Notes under the pieces: model-generated
Told to the model about the DNA's origin: nothing
The model's database searches: none
Seen by the model: the letters and a program-made list of their open reading frames with translations, nothing else
Position numbers and translations under genes: made by a program
Shown here: piece by piece, positions 1-7,700 of the stretch
Layout of the letters: the number at the start of each line of letters is the position of its first letter
How positions within the stretch are numbered: position 1 is the stretch's first letter
From: Streptomyces katrae
Lineage (GTDB): Bacteria; Actinomycetota; Actinomycetes; Streptomycetales; Streptomycetaceae
DNA length: 12,463 bases
Direction of reading: 5' to 3'
Assembly: GCF_000966975.1 (NCBI RefSeq)
Contig: NZ_JZWV01000623.1
Location: 1-12,463, forward strand

Positions 1-94
1 GCGCGGCCCGCCGCGCGCGCGGCCGCCCGAGCCGGCGGGGGGCCCGAGCGGCCCGGCCGCATCCGAACCCGAGCTGACGGGAGCGTCCAGGTGA
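1..94 (+). CDS. 3' end of an upstream gene (partial, function unknown)
   Basis: The frame beginning at base 2 is open from the window edge to a TGA at 92-94. It encodes a low-complexity Pro/Gly/Ala/Ser tail ending ELTGASR. The stop overlaps the GTG of the next gene as GTGA, the same arrangement seen at 1186-1189, so this is probably the first visible member of a translationally coupled set. Its third codon positions are almost all G or C. Too little is visible to assign a family. The frame starting at base 3 is also open but stops at 75-77 and would not be coupled. Confidence 0.5.
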   Translation, partial: RGPPRARPPEPAGGPSGPAASEPELTGASR

Positions 95-1189
95 GCCGCA
101 CGCCCGGCCCGAGGGCCGTACGGGCCGTATCCCGCGCCGGGGCAGCACTGGCGGCCCTCGCCCTCCGTGTACGCCTCCGCCTCCGCGGCGGCCGCGGGGA
201 AGCCGGCCGTGGTGCTCTCGCAGCAGGAGGCGGCCAAGGGCGCCGAGCTCACCGCCACCGGCACCGGCTGGCCCGCCAGGACCCTGGTCATGCTGCTGGT
301 CTGCGGCCAGAACATGATCGGCGGCACCAACAGCTGCGCCAACGCCGACGGCGTGGCCGTCGCGGTCGCCGACGACGGCCGCTTCACGGCCCGGCTGCCG
401 GTGGCGGAGCCGCCCAAGCCCTGCCCGTGCGTGGTGAACGTGACCTCGGTCAACGGCGACCGGTCCACCGTCGCCGTCCCGCTGAAGATCACCGGCCATC
501 CGGTGGCCGACCTGCCCGCCGAGTCCGGGACCGCCCGGCTCGCGATGCTCACGGGCGTCCGCCTCAAGGGCGAGGACGGGGTGCTGACCTGGTTCGGGGC
601 GCCGCCGTCGCGGAGGTTCACCGCCACGGTCGGCAACCTCGGCTCGGCGCCGGTCAAGGACCCGGTCTTCCAGCTGGGCACCGCGCACGGGGTGTTCGCC
701 CCGCAGTGGGAGGAGGCCCGCTGGAAGGGCACCATCCCGCCCGGCGGCAAGGCGGAGGTGTCCCTGGGCGTGGAGCTGCCGGCGGGCGCCCACGGGGACT
801 ACACCGTCTCGCTGAAGTACGGGGAGACCGTCCTCGCCACCCAGCCGTGGGGGGTGGACCGGCCGTACGGGGTGCTGCTGTTCTGGGCCCTGCTGCTGGT
901 GGTGATCCCGACGGCGCTGTTCCGGCTGGGCATGGCGGTGGTGGACCGGGTCCGCCCCCGCCCCGGGGCCGCCGGCCGCCACCGTGGCGCCGGGCCGGCT
1001 CCGGAGGGCGCCGCGGCGGTCACGGCCCGCCTCCCGAAGATCCCGGACGCGATGGCCTCCGCGCCCGCGCCGCCGGCCCTGCCGTGGTTCACGCCGGACC
1101 CGCCGCAGGAGGGGCCGCCACGGCCGCCGGGGCCGCCACAGACATCCGCACCGTCCGATCACAGTCCGACGACGAGAGGACCCCAGTGA
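91..1189 (+). CDS. secreted, membrane-anchored surface protein with an apparent frameshift after the signal peptide
   Basis: GTG at 91 follows a GGGAG ribosome site (79-83) and overlaps the previous stop as GTGA. Its frame gives an Arg-rich n-region and a hydrophobic stretch (AGAALAALAL), a typical signal-peptide start, up to about 165. The rest of the protein lies in the next frame from about 167 (VYASASAAAAGKPAVVLSQQ onward) to TGA at 1187-1189. One extra C around 161-166, or a sequencing error, would explain this. Counted from 167, the mature part has four cysteines (C46, C57, C86, C88), a motif TGTGWPARTL as in bacterial proteins annotated with neocarzinostatin-like or Ig-like surface domains, a membrane helix at about 234-256, and a Pro-rich cytoplasmic tail of about 80 residues. 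It probably sits in the membrane facing outward and works with the LAETG protein encoded next to it. The family assignment is from memory and tentative. Confidence 0.72.
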
Positions 1190-2538
1190 AGACCCAACGG
1201 AGGGCGAGCGCGGCCCTGGTCGCGCTGCTGCTCAGCGGCGCGGGTGTGGCCGTGGCGGCTTCCCCCGCCCAGGCCGCCGAAACCACGTTCAAGGTCAGGT
1301 GCGTGCCGCCGGCCGGCGGCGGCGACCCGGTCGAGGGCGAGACCACCGCGCGGATCACCGCACCGGCCACGGCCAAGGTCGGCGACGAGGTCGACGTCTC
1401 GTGGGAGACGGTGAAGCCGGCGTCGAACAACACCGACCTGATGGTGATCCCGAAGGACTCGGTCCAGCCCACCGGCTGGCTCACCGCGAGCGACGGGGGA
1501 GGCGAGGCCAAGGTCGTCGGGGAGAAGAAGAACCCGGAGATCCCCAAGAAGGCCCCGATGGTCATGTCGGTCATGAAGGGCAAGCTGAAGCTGACCAAGG
1601 CCGGCAAGATCACCGTGACCCCCGGCAAGTACGAGGTGGCGGTGACCTTCCCCTTCGGCACCTTCGTCACCAAGTGCGCCCCGGTGGGCGAGGTGAAGGG
1701 CGGAGCCGTCATCGACGTCTCGGGCGGCGGAACGGGCGGCACCACCGGGGGCAGCACCACGGGCGGCACGACCGGCTCGACGACCACCGGCGGCAGCACG
1801 ACGGGCTCCACAACGGGCGGCTCCACCACGGGGGGCTCCACCTCCGGCGGTTCGACCTCCGGCGGTTCGACCACCGGCGGCTCCGGCGGCCAGACCGACT
1901 TCCCCGGCAAGGCGGTGGACGTCACCTACGACTGCGGCGCCGTGGTGCCCAACGGGATCAAGACACCGGTGACCATCAGCGCGAAGAAGAACGGCGGCGA
2001 CTACGCCCTCACCGTCAAGACCGCCAAGGGCGCCATGGCCAGCCCCATGCAGCTCCCGGCCGGAGCCCTCAAGCCCTCGATGGACATCAAGCTCGGCGGC
2101 GCAGACAGCGGCACCGTCAAGGTCACCGGTCCGGCCAACGCCGAGCCGATCCCGAGCGGGGCGCCCGTCAGCCTCACCGACATGACCGGCACCTACAAGC
2201 CCGGCAAGTCGGGCAAGGTCACGCTCACCCCCGACCAGCTGAGCATCGACGTCACGATGACCCCCGGCTCCACCCCGATCAACGTGCCCTGCAAGGCCAC
2301 CGGCAGCGGGGTCTCCCTGGAGCTGGACACCACCGCCCAGCCCGGCGGCTCCGGCTCCACCACCGCCGGACCCTCCGCCGGCGGCTCCTCGGCCACCGCC
2401 TCCGGCGGCCTCGCCGAGACCGGCGCCCAGGACGACGGCGGAATCAGGGCCCTGGCCCTGATCGCCGGCACCATCGTCCTGCTCGGCGCCGCCGTCTTCA
2501 CCTTCACCCCCTGGCGCCGCCTGCGCGGCACGAGGTAA
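1186..2538 (+). CDS. LAETG sortase-anchored cell-wall protein with two extracellular domains
   Basis: This 450-residue protein starts at GTG 1186, which overlaps the previous stop as GTGA and has GAGAGGA five bases upstream. It has a Sec signal peptide (KTQRR, hydrophobic core, AxA cleavage near residue 30, AQA/AET). A first domain spans about 31-178 (C39, C164) and a Gly/Ser/Thr repeat linker about 179-237. A second domain spans about 238-385 (C250, C369). A second Ser/Gly/Ala stretch leads to the sorting signal: LAETG at 409-413, a hydrophobic helix at about 420-440, and WRRLRGTR. LAxTG is the motif used by class E sortases of actinomycetes, so the mature protein is expected to be covalently linked to peptidoglycan. 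The cysteine pair in each domain suggests one disulfide each. I do not recognise the domains and assign no ligand or function. Confidence 0.9.
   Translation: MKTQRRASAALVALLLSGAGVAVAASPAQAAETTFKVRCVPPAGGGDPVEGETTARITAPATAKVGDEVDVSWETVKPASNNTDLMVIPKDSVQPTGWLTASDGGGEAKVVGEKKNPEIPKKAPMVMSVMKGKLKLTKAGKITVTPGKYEVAVTFPFGTFVTKCAPVGEVKGGAVIDVSGGGTGGTTGGSTTGGTTGSTTTGGSTTGSTTGGSTTGGSTSGGSTSGGSTTGGSGGQTDFPGKAVDVTYDCGAVVPNGIKTPVTISAKKNGGDYALTVKTAKGAMASPMQLPAGALKPSMDIKLGGADSGTVKVTGPANAEPIPSGAPVSLTDMTGTYKPGKSGKVTLTPDQLSIDVTMTPGSTPINVPCKATGSGVSLELDTTAQPGGSGSTTAGPSAGGSSATASGGLAETGAQDDGGIRALALIAGTIVLLGAAVFTFTPWRRLRGTR
1720..1896 (+). repeat. Gly/Ser/Thr repeat linker inside the LAETG protein
   Basis: This stretch encodes residues 179-237 of the sortase substrate, an imperfect repeat of GGSTT or GGSTS units. 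At DNA level, near-identical GGCGGTTCGACCTCC-type units occur in tandem around 1840-1880. Such linkers space surface domains away from the wall. The DNA repeat is prone to slippage, so length differences between strains would be expected here. Confidence 0.85.
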
Positions 2539-2560
2539 CCCCGCTCTCGGGCGGGAGAGG

Positions 2561-2595
2561 AGTGCGCACCCGTTTTCCGTCGCGGGTGCGCATTT
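2561..2595 (+). terminator. stem-loop terminator after the surface-protein operon
   Basis: TGCGCACCCG (2563-2572) pairs perfectly with CGGGTGCGCA (2583-2592) around a 10-base loop. A T-rich stretch (TTTCTC) follows. It lies 24 bases after the TAA of the LAETG gene, so it probably ends that transcript. Confidence 0.65.
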
Positions 2596-2614
2596 CTCGC
2601 TCTGCCGGTTCTGA

Positions 2615-2968
2615 CCGAATCGCCGACAGGATGTAGCTGGAATTCAAATCCCCGCTTCTGCGACGGCTGTCCTCGGAGCGCCCGCCGCCTCCGCGGCTCC
2701 GGCGGGCGGCGCCGCCGGTGGCTGCAAGGCCACCGCTGTCCTGGACGGCATGGGCCGCCCGAGCGCCACGTCCCGCTGCAGCGGCCAGTTTCCCTCGGGC
2801 GCCGCACATCGAGCCGTGATCACGTGCGATGTCGTCCAGGGTGCTCGCGAGCACGTCGTCCGGCGGACCTACCGCAGCGACTGGGCGCCCACCGGCTCGC
2901 CGGTAACCGTCGGCTGTGACACCAAGGCCTACCTGGCCGGTTTTTCCTCCGAAGTAAAGGGCGCCTGA
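2615..2968 (+). pseudogene. small four-cysteine secreted protein, start apparently lost
   Basis: The frame from 2615 to TGA 2966-2968 reads as the end of a secreted protein. A hydrophobic Ala-rich stretch (ATAVLGAPAASAAPAGG) is followed by about 85 residues with four cysteines (GGCKA, SRCSG, ITCDV, VGCDT), typical of small exported Streptomyces proteins. No ATG, GTG or TTG exists in this frame before ATG 2750, and starting there would drop the signal peptide and the first cysteine. The ATG at 2631 in the +1 frame is followed at once by TAG and then by LEFKSPLL. A codon change at 2634-2636 and a one-base shift near 2660 would join it to the signal-peptide core. I infer a decayed gene. A non-standard ATT start at 2642 or a sequence error are alternatives. 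I do not recognise the family. Confidence 0.45.
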
Positions 2969-3022
2969 CGTCCCTGGAATTTCCGGAACGCGGGAATGTC
3001 CAAGAGGGTTTTCGGAAAATCC

Positions 3023-3070
3023 AAAAGGGGCGGCCCCGCACACCTTCAGGTGTGCGGGGCCGCCCCTTTT
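3023..3070. terminator. perfect 22-bp-arm bidirectional terminator
   Basis: The arm at 3023-3044 and the arm at 3049-3070 are perfectly complementary over 22 bp around a TTCA loop. The outermost four pairs are A/T, so each strand ends its stem in TTTT. The hairpin sits 10 bases beyond the stop of the minus-strand peptide transporter and after the plus-strand small gene. It can therefore stop transcription in both directions. Confidence 0.92.
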
Positions 3071-3080
3071 AGGCGGTGCG

Positions 3081-4598
3081 TCAGTGCACGTCGCCCATGA
3101 GCGCCTGGACCTTCTTGCGGTAGGCGTACACCGCGAAGCCGGCCAGCGCCGCGGCGGCGGCCTGGAAGCCGATCACCCACGTGCCGTTGAGGTCGACGCC
3201 GCCGATGGACAGGAGGCTGGTGGTGCAGTCACCGGCGGTGACCGCGAGGAACCAGACACCCATCATCTGGGAGGCGTACTTCTGCGGCGCCATCTTCGTG
3301 GTGACCGAGAGGCCGACCGGGGAGACGCACAGCTCGCCGATGGTCTGGATCATGTAGATCGAGACGAGCCACATCGGGGAGACCTTGGTGTCGCCCGTCG
3401 CCATGCCCATCGGGACGATGAAGACGAAGAACGAGGCACCGATCAGGACCAGACCCATCGCGAACTTCACGATGGTGTTCGGCTCCTGGTTCTTACGGGC
3501 CAGCCACAGCCACAGCCAGGCGAAGACCGGGGCCAGCGCCATGACGAACAGCGGGTTCAGCGACTGGTACCAGGTGGCCGAGAAGCCGAAGCCGAAGACG
3601 GTGTCGGCGGTCTTGTCGTCCGCGAACAGCGACAGCGTGGAGCCACCCTGGTCGTAGATCATCCAGAAGACGGCGGCGGCGATGAAGAACCAGATGTACG
3701 CGGTCATCTTCGACTGCTCGGCGCCCGAAAGCTCCTTGTCGCGCTTGATGCGCGCCAGGACGGCGACCGGGATGACCAGGCCGGCCAGCGTCAGCGGGAC
3801 CAGGGCCCAGTTCAGGGTGTAGGCACCCAGGGCGACGACGGCGCCGTAGAAGACGGCGATGCCCAGGACGGCGAGGGCGACCTTGGTGAGGACGGCCTTG
3901 CGCTCCTCCGGCGTCAGCGGGTTCGGAACCTGGCTGCTCTTCGGGCTCAGGTGCTTGGTGCCGATCAGGAACTGGGTCAGACCCAGGGCCATGCCGACGG
4001 CGGCGAGGGCGAAGCCCAGGTGCCAGTTGTGCTCCTTGCCGACCGTTCCGACGACGAACGGGGCGACGAAGGCACCGAGGTTGATGCCGATGTAGAACAG
4101 GGTGAAGCCACCGTCACGGCGCGGGTCGTCCGGGCCGTCGTACAGGTGACCGACCATCGTGGAGATGTTGGCCTTCAGCAGACCCGAACCGGCCGCGACC
4201 AGGATCAGACCCACGAAGAACATCGCCTGGCCGGGAAGAGCCAGGGACAGGTGACCGGCCATGATCACGAAACCGGCGATCGCGACCGTCTTGCGGGCGC
4301 CCCAGACGCGGTCGCCGAACCAGCCGCCGGGCATGGCCATGAGGTAGACCATGGACACGTACACGGAGTAGATGGCCGTGGTCGTTGCCGCGGTCATGGC
4401 CAGACCGCCGCCCTGGCTGCCCGTGGCGGCGTCGGCGCCGCCCGAGACCAGGTAGTAGACGAGAAGGGCGCGCATGCCGTAGTAGGAGAAGCGCTCCCAC
4501 ATCTCGGTCATGAACAGAGTGGCCAGGCCACGGGGGTGGCCGAAGAAGGTCTTTTCCGGCGCCGGAGTCGCCGCGTCCTTCGTCAGGCTGGAAGCCAT
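3081..4598 (-). CDS. proton-coupled oligopeptide transporter (POT/PTR family, MFS)
   Basis: This 505-residue inner-membrane protein imports di- and tripeptides, with proton symport known for the family. The visible signature is E32-x-x-E35-R36-F, followed by SYYGMRALLVYYL in helix 1. The MFS loop motif GGWFGDRVWGARK falls at about 91-103, and the PTR signature FTLFYIGINLGAF at about 165-177. The length and the roughly 14 hydrophobic segments fit the DtpT/YclF-like branch. The ATG at 4598 is chosen because AAGGA lies six bases upstream and the product begins MASSLTKD just before the conserved helix. The frame is open to 4790, but that extension is Arg/Pro-rich and not protein-like. It is divergent from the two-component genes, which may control it, and ends at the bidirectional terminator. 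Confidence 0.93.
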   Translation of the reverse strand: MASSLTKDAATPAPEKTFFGHPRGLATLFMTEMWERFSYYGMRALLVYYLVSGGADAATGSQGGGLAMTAATTTAIYSVYVSMVYLMAMPGGWFGDRVWGARKTVAIAGFVIMAGHLSLALPGQAMFFVGLILVAAGSGLLKANISTMVGHLYDGPDDPRRDGGFTLFYIGINLGAFVAPFVVGTVGKEHNWHLGFALAAVGMALGLTQFLIGTKHLSPKSSQVPNPLTPEERKAVLTKVALAVLGIAVFYGAVVALGAYTLNWALVPLTLAGLVIPVAVLARIKRDKELSGAEQSKMTAYIWFFIAAAVFWMIYDQGGSTLSLFADDKTADTVFGFGFSATWYQSLNPLFVMALAPVFAWLWLWLARKNQEPNTIVKFAMGLVLIGASFFVFIVPMGMATGDTKVSPMWLVSIYMIQTIGELCVSPVGLSVTTKMAPQKYASQMMGVWFLAVTAGDCTTSLLSIGGVDLNGTWVIGFQAAAAALAGFAVYAYRKKVQALMGDVH

Positions 4599-5070
4599 GG
4601 TCGATCCTTGCTTGCTCGGGACGCTCGGCTTCGTGAGCTGTTCAGCGCCCGGTGGGGGGGTGGCCGGCACCGGCGACGGATGTCCCACCCCACGCCCTGG
4701 GGTGTCGTTCCCCGCTGTATCGGGGTGACGGGGCAGCCGTAACCGGGATCCACGCCCTGCACGCCTCCTCGCGTGCCGGGCCCGGCCCATAGGTCATTCA
4801 CTGTCATCTGGGTCGGAGGCAGCCGACCAGAGCAGAATTTGAGGTTCTCGGCTCGGATTTGAGCGCAAATGTCCCCTCGATAGTGCATCGGGCGTTCCGC
4901 CACCATACGACAGGGCACCGATGCATATGGAAGGGCTTGAGATATGGATCACAGGGAATCGGGGAACCGATCCGTCAAGTTCGAAGGCCGATAGTAGTCA
5001 ATAACCCCAGTTCGAGAGGGGTATGCGGGCAGGCGCCTCCTTTCAGCCGCCGCGGACTACCATCACCCAC
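4599..5070. promoter_or_regulatory. divergent intergenic region between peptide transporter and response regulator
   Basis: About 470 bases with no credible gene. The part at 4830-5010 is clearly richer in A/T than its surroundings, as is usual for promoter regions in this kind of genome, so promoters for both flanking genes are expected here. The short inverted repeat ATCGG-GGAA-CCGAT (4958-4971) is a possible operator. I could not identify a convincing -35/-10 pair for the minus-strand transporter. Confidence 0.4.
5058..5063 (+). promoter_or_regulatory. -10 element TACCAT, probable leaderless start of the response regulator
   Basis: TACCAT matches the TAnnnT pattern and lies seven bases before ATG 5071. 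No Shine-Dalgarno sequence precedes that ATG. Transcription would then begin at or next to the A of the start codon, giving a leaderless mRNA, which is common in Streptomyces. No clear -35 is visible. Confidence 0.4.
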
Positions 5071-5748
5071 ATGACGCGTGTACTGCTCGCCGAGGACGAC
5101 GCATCCATCTCGGAACCCCTGGCCCGCGCCCTGCGCCGGGAGGGCTACGAGGTCGAGGTCCGGGAGGACGGCCCCACCGCCCTGGAGGCCGGACTGCAGG
5201 GCGGCGTCGATCTCGTCGTCCTCGACCTGGGACTGCCCGGGATGGACGGCCTGGAGGTGGCCCGGCGACTGCGGGCCGAGGGCCACGGCTTCCCGATCCT
5301 GGTCCTGACCGCCCGGGCCGACGAGGTCGACACGGTGGTCGGCCTGGACGCCGGCGCCGACGACTACGTGACCAAGCCCTTCCGGCTCGCCGAGCTGCTG
5401 GCCCGCGTACGGGCCCTGCTGCGGCGCGGCGCCAACGACGCCGCCCAGGCACCCGCCACCCACGGCGTGCGCATCGACGTCGAGTCCCACCGCGCCTGGA
5501 TGGGCGAGGAGGAGCTCCAGCTCACCGCCAAGGAATTCGACCTGCTGCGCGTCCTGGTCCGCGACGCCGGCCGGGTCGTCACCCGCGACCAGCTGATGCG
5601 CGAGGTCTGGGACACCACCTGGTGGTCCTCCACCAAGACCCTCGACATGCACATCTCCTGGCTGCGCAAGAAGCTGGGCGACGACGCCGCCAACCCCCGC
5701 TACATCGCGACCGTCCGCGGCGTCGGCTTCCGCTTCGAGAAGAGCTGA
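5071..5748 (+). CDS. OmpR/PhoB-family response regulator
   Basis: This 225-residue transcription regulator has an N-terminal receiver domain with the acidic pair D9-D10, phosphoacceptor D52 (VLDLGLPGMDG), T80 and K102 (TKPF). A winged-helix DNA-binding domain spans about 128-224 (LTAKEFDLLRVL, TRDQLMREVW, KTLDMHISWLRKKL, ATVRGVGFRF). All phosphorylation residues are present. The ATG at 5071 is preferred over the in-frame ATG at 5023 because the receiver begins directly with TRVLLAEDD. The histidine kinase gene follows 94 bases downstream, and the two form a cognate pair. Target genes are not known from the sequence; the divergent peptide transporter is a candidate. Confidence 0.94.
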   Translation: MTRVLLAEDDASISEPLARALRREGYEVEVREDGPTALEAGLQGGVDLVVLDLGLPGMDGLEVARRLRAEGHGFPILVLTARADEVDTVVGLDAGADDYVTKPFRLAELLARVRALLRRGANDAAQAPATHGVRIDVESHRAWMGEEELQLTAKEFDLLRVLVRDAGRVVTRDQLMREVWDTTWWSSTKTLDMHISWLRKKLGDDAANPRYIATVRGVGFRFEKS

Positions 5749-5757
5749 CAGCCGGGA

Positions 5758-5846
5758 GCGCGGACCCGCGCAGACCTGGCAGACCTGCGCAGACCCGACG
5801 GAGCGACGGAGCGCGTTCGTCCGTTAGGGCATGCTCTAGGGCATGC
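5758..5846 (+). repeat. short repeats between response regulator and kinase genes
   Basis: This gap and the adjoining kinase start hold several short motifs. A palindrome GCGCGG-AC-CCGCGC occupies 5758-5771. GC(A/G)GACC occurs at 5760, 5770, 5779 and 5789, that is every 9-10 bases, close to one helical turn. GACGGAGC is repeated in tandem at 5797-5804 and 5805-5812. TAGGGCATGC occurs twice (5825-5834 and 5837-5846), and the second copy contains the kinase ATG. The first copy makes a two-codon reading frame (ATG CTC TAG, 5831-5839) just before it. These could be a binding site, a translation control element or simply slippage products. Confidence 0.6.
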
Positions 5847-7108
5847 GCCGCCGTCTGATCAACTCCACGCTCGCCGTGGTCCTCGTCGTGATCGCCGTGT
5901 TCGGGGTCTCCCTCGTCATCGTGGAGACCCGGACCATCACCAGCAGCGCCCAGGACCGCATCGGCTCCGAGGCGCTGCGCCTGCTGGGCGTCGTCGAGGC
6001 CGACGCCCTCGAACACCGGCGGGTGGAGGCCGGCGCGCTGTCCGAACAGCTGGACATGGGCACGTACGCCCGCATCACCGTCCCCGGACAGCCGCCCGTC
6101 GAGGTCGGCGAACGCATCCAGGACAGCGTCATCCGGGGCACCGCACGCGGCGAACAGGGCGAGGTCGTCGTCGTGGAGGAGTCCCGCTCCACCGTCACCC
6201 GCGAGGTCGGCCGCACCCTGGCCGTGGTCGGCGCGGTGGCCCTGCTGGCCGTCGTCGCGGCCGTACTCCTCGCCGTACGCCAGGCCAACCGGCTCGCCTC
6301 CCCGCTGACCGACCTCGCCGAGACCGCCGAGCGCCTCGGCTCCGGCGACCCCCGGCCCCGCCACAAGCGCTACGGGGTTCCGGAGCTGGACCGCGTCGCC
6401 GACGTCCTCGACGCCAGCGCCGAACGCATCGGCCGGATGCTCACCGCCGAACGGCGCCTCGCCGCCGACGCCTCCCACCAGCTGCGCACCCCCCTCACCG
6501 CCCTGTCGATGCGGCTGGAGGAGATCACCGTCACCGACGACCTGGAGACCGTTCGGGAGGAGGCGAGCATCGCCCTCACCCAGGTGGAACGGCTCACGGA
6601 CGTGGTCGAACGGCTGCTGACGAACTCGCGCGACCCCCGCACCGGCTCCGCCGTCCCCTTCGACCTCGACGAGGTGGTCAAGCAGCAGCTGGAGGAGTGG
6701 CGCCCGGCCTACCGCAGCGCCGGCCGGGCCATCGTCCGCTCCGGGAAGACCGGCATGCGCGCCGTCGGCACCCCCGGGGCGGTCTCCCAGGTCCTGGCCA
6801 CCCTCGTGGAGAACGCCCTCATGCACGGCGGCGGCACCGTCGCCCTGCGCACCCGCGTCACCGGCAACCAGGCCGTCATCGAGGTCACCGACGAGGGCCC
6901 CGGCGTCCCGCCCGACCTCGGCAACCGGATCTTCGAGCGGGCCATCAGCGGCCGCAACTCCACCGGCATCGGCCTGGCCGTGGCCCGGGACCTCGCGGAA
7001 GCGGACGGCGGCCGCCTGGAGCTCCTCCAGAGTCAGCCGCCGGTGTTCGCGCTCTTCCTCAGCCGCACCGCCCCCGAGCGCGCGGAGCCGGAGCGGACGG
7101 TCAGGTAG
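5843..7108 (+). CDS. membrane sensor histidine kinase
   Basis: This 421-residue partner of the regulator encoded upstream has two membrane helices (about 7-27 and 126-146) bounding an extracytoplasmic sensor domain of roughly 100 residues. A HAMP-like linker follows (about 147-200), then the dimerisation/phosphoacceptor helix with H212 in ASHQLRTPL. The ATPase domain shows the N box (LVENALMHGG, N324), the G1 box (DEGPGV, D350) and the G2 box (TGIGLAVARDLAEADGG). All catalytic boxes are intact. On sensing an unknown signal it should autophosphorylate H212 and transfer phosphate to D52 of the regulator. The ATG at 5843 has only poorly spaced purines upstream (AGGG one base away). The gene ends 23 bases from the stop of the convergent gtrA. 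Confidence 0.93.
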   Translation: MRRRLINSTLAVVLVVIAVFGVSLVIVETRTITSSAQDRIGSEALRLLGVVEADALEHRRVEAGALSEQLDMGTYARITVPGQPPVEVGERIQDSVIRGTARGEQGEVVVVEESRSTVTREVGRTLAVVGAVALLAVVAAVLLAVRQANRLASPLTDLAETAERLGSGDPRPRHKRYGVPELDRVADVLDASAERIGRMLTAERRLAADASHQLRTPLTALSMRLEEITVTDDLETVREEASIALTQVERLTDVVERLLTNSRDPRTGSAVPFDLDEVVKQQLEEWRPAYRSAGRAIVRSGKTGMRAVGTPGAVSQVLATLVENALMHGGGTVALRTRVTGNQAVIEVTDEGPGVPPDLGNRIFERAISGRNSTGIGLAVARDLAEADGGRLELLQSQPPVFALFLSRTAPERAEPERTVR

Positions 7109-7131
7109 GCCTCAGCCCCTCAGCCCTCGGG

Positions 7132-7671
7132 TCAGCCCTGGTTGCCCGCCGGCTCCGGGGTCCGGGCGGCGGCGACGGGCACCGCCTCGTGCCCGTCGCG
7201 CTGCTCCACGACCAGCGAGGGCGCAGCGTCCGTCGGCAGGGCCTTGAAGACCCACGTCCGGTACGACCAGAACCGGAAGACCGTCGCCACCGCCATGCCG
7301 AAGAACTTGAAGATGTTGTTCTGCAGCGAGCTGTCCAGACCGAACCCGTACGTGGCGACGTAGAGCACACCGCTCTCGATGACCATGCCGATCACGCTGA
7401 ACAGCACGAACAGGATCATCTCGCGGCGGCGGCTGCCCAGGTCGCGGTCACGGTAGGTGAAGTAGCGGAACCCCACGTAGTTCGTGATGATGGCGACCAC
7501 GATGGCTATCACGTTCGCGCGGACCGTCTGCAGGTCCGTGGTGCTGCGCAGCAGGTTGAAGACGCCGAAGTTGACCAGGACGCCCGCGCCGCCGACCGCG
7601 CCGAACTTCACGACCTCCCGGGCGATGCCTCGGAAGCGCTCGGACAGCGGTACTGCGTTCGGCGTGCTCAT
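7132..7671 (-). CDS. GtrA-family membrane protein
   Basis: This 179-residue protein begins ERFRGIAREVVKFGAVGGAG, the usual GtrA-family opening (F(x)VVGxxxxxxN type, here ending in VNFGVFNLL). It has four predicted membrane helices at about 21-41, 51-70, 85-107 and 118-136. The family's conserved second-helix region (ANVIAIVVAIITNYVGFRYFTY) and the closing KFFGMAVATVFRFWSYRTWVF are both present. Family members are thought to help move or present polyprenyl-linked sugars for cell-wall or surface glycosylation, but the substrate here is unknown. A hydrophilic tail of about 35 residues is less typical. The ATG at 7671 has AGGGA 12 bases upstream, a long spacing. The gene converges on the kinase gene and diverges from purK. 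Confidence 0.88.
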   Translation of the reverse strand: MSTPNAVPLSERFRGIAREVVKFGAVGGAGVLVNFGVFNLLRSTTDLQTVRANVIAIVVAIITNYVGFRYFTYRDRDLGSRRREMILFVLFSVIGMVIESGVLYVATYGFGLDSSLQNNIFKFFGMAVATVFRFWSYRTWVFKALPTDAAPSLVVEQRDGHEAVPVAAARTPEPAGNQG

Positions 7672-7700
7672 GTGATGGTTCAGTCCCTGTCAGTCGTCAT

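Noticed and set aside
1726..1890. Short direct repeats resembling a repeat array or CRISPR
   Set aside because: They are codon-level GGS/T repeats of a protein linker, with no spacers of constant length.
91..2538. A single 815-codon plus-strand open frame
   Set aside because: Between about 167 and 1185 it reads as Arg/Gly-rich low-complexity sequence while the neighbouring frame encodes a plausible protein; only its two ends are coding, for different genes.
4599..4790. N-terminal extension of the peptide transporter
   Set aside because: Arg/Pro-rich, no family similarity, and a good ribosome site precedes the ATG at 4598.
5579..6826. Long minus-strand open frame of 415 codons opposite the regulator and kinase
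   Set aside because: His/Asp/Gly-rich composition with no recognisable motif, directly antisense to clear kinase signatures; typical of high-G+C shadow frames.
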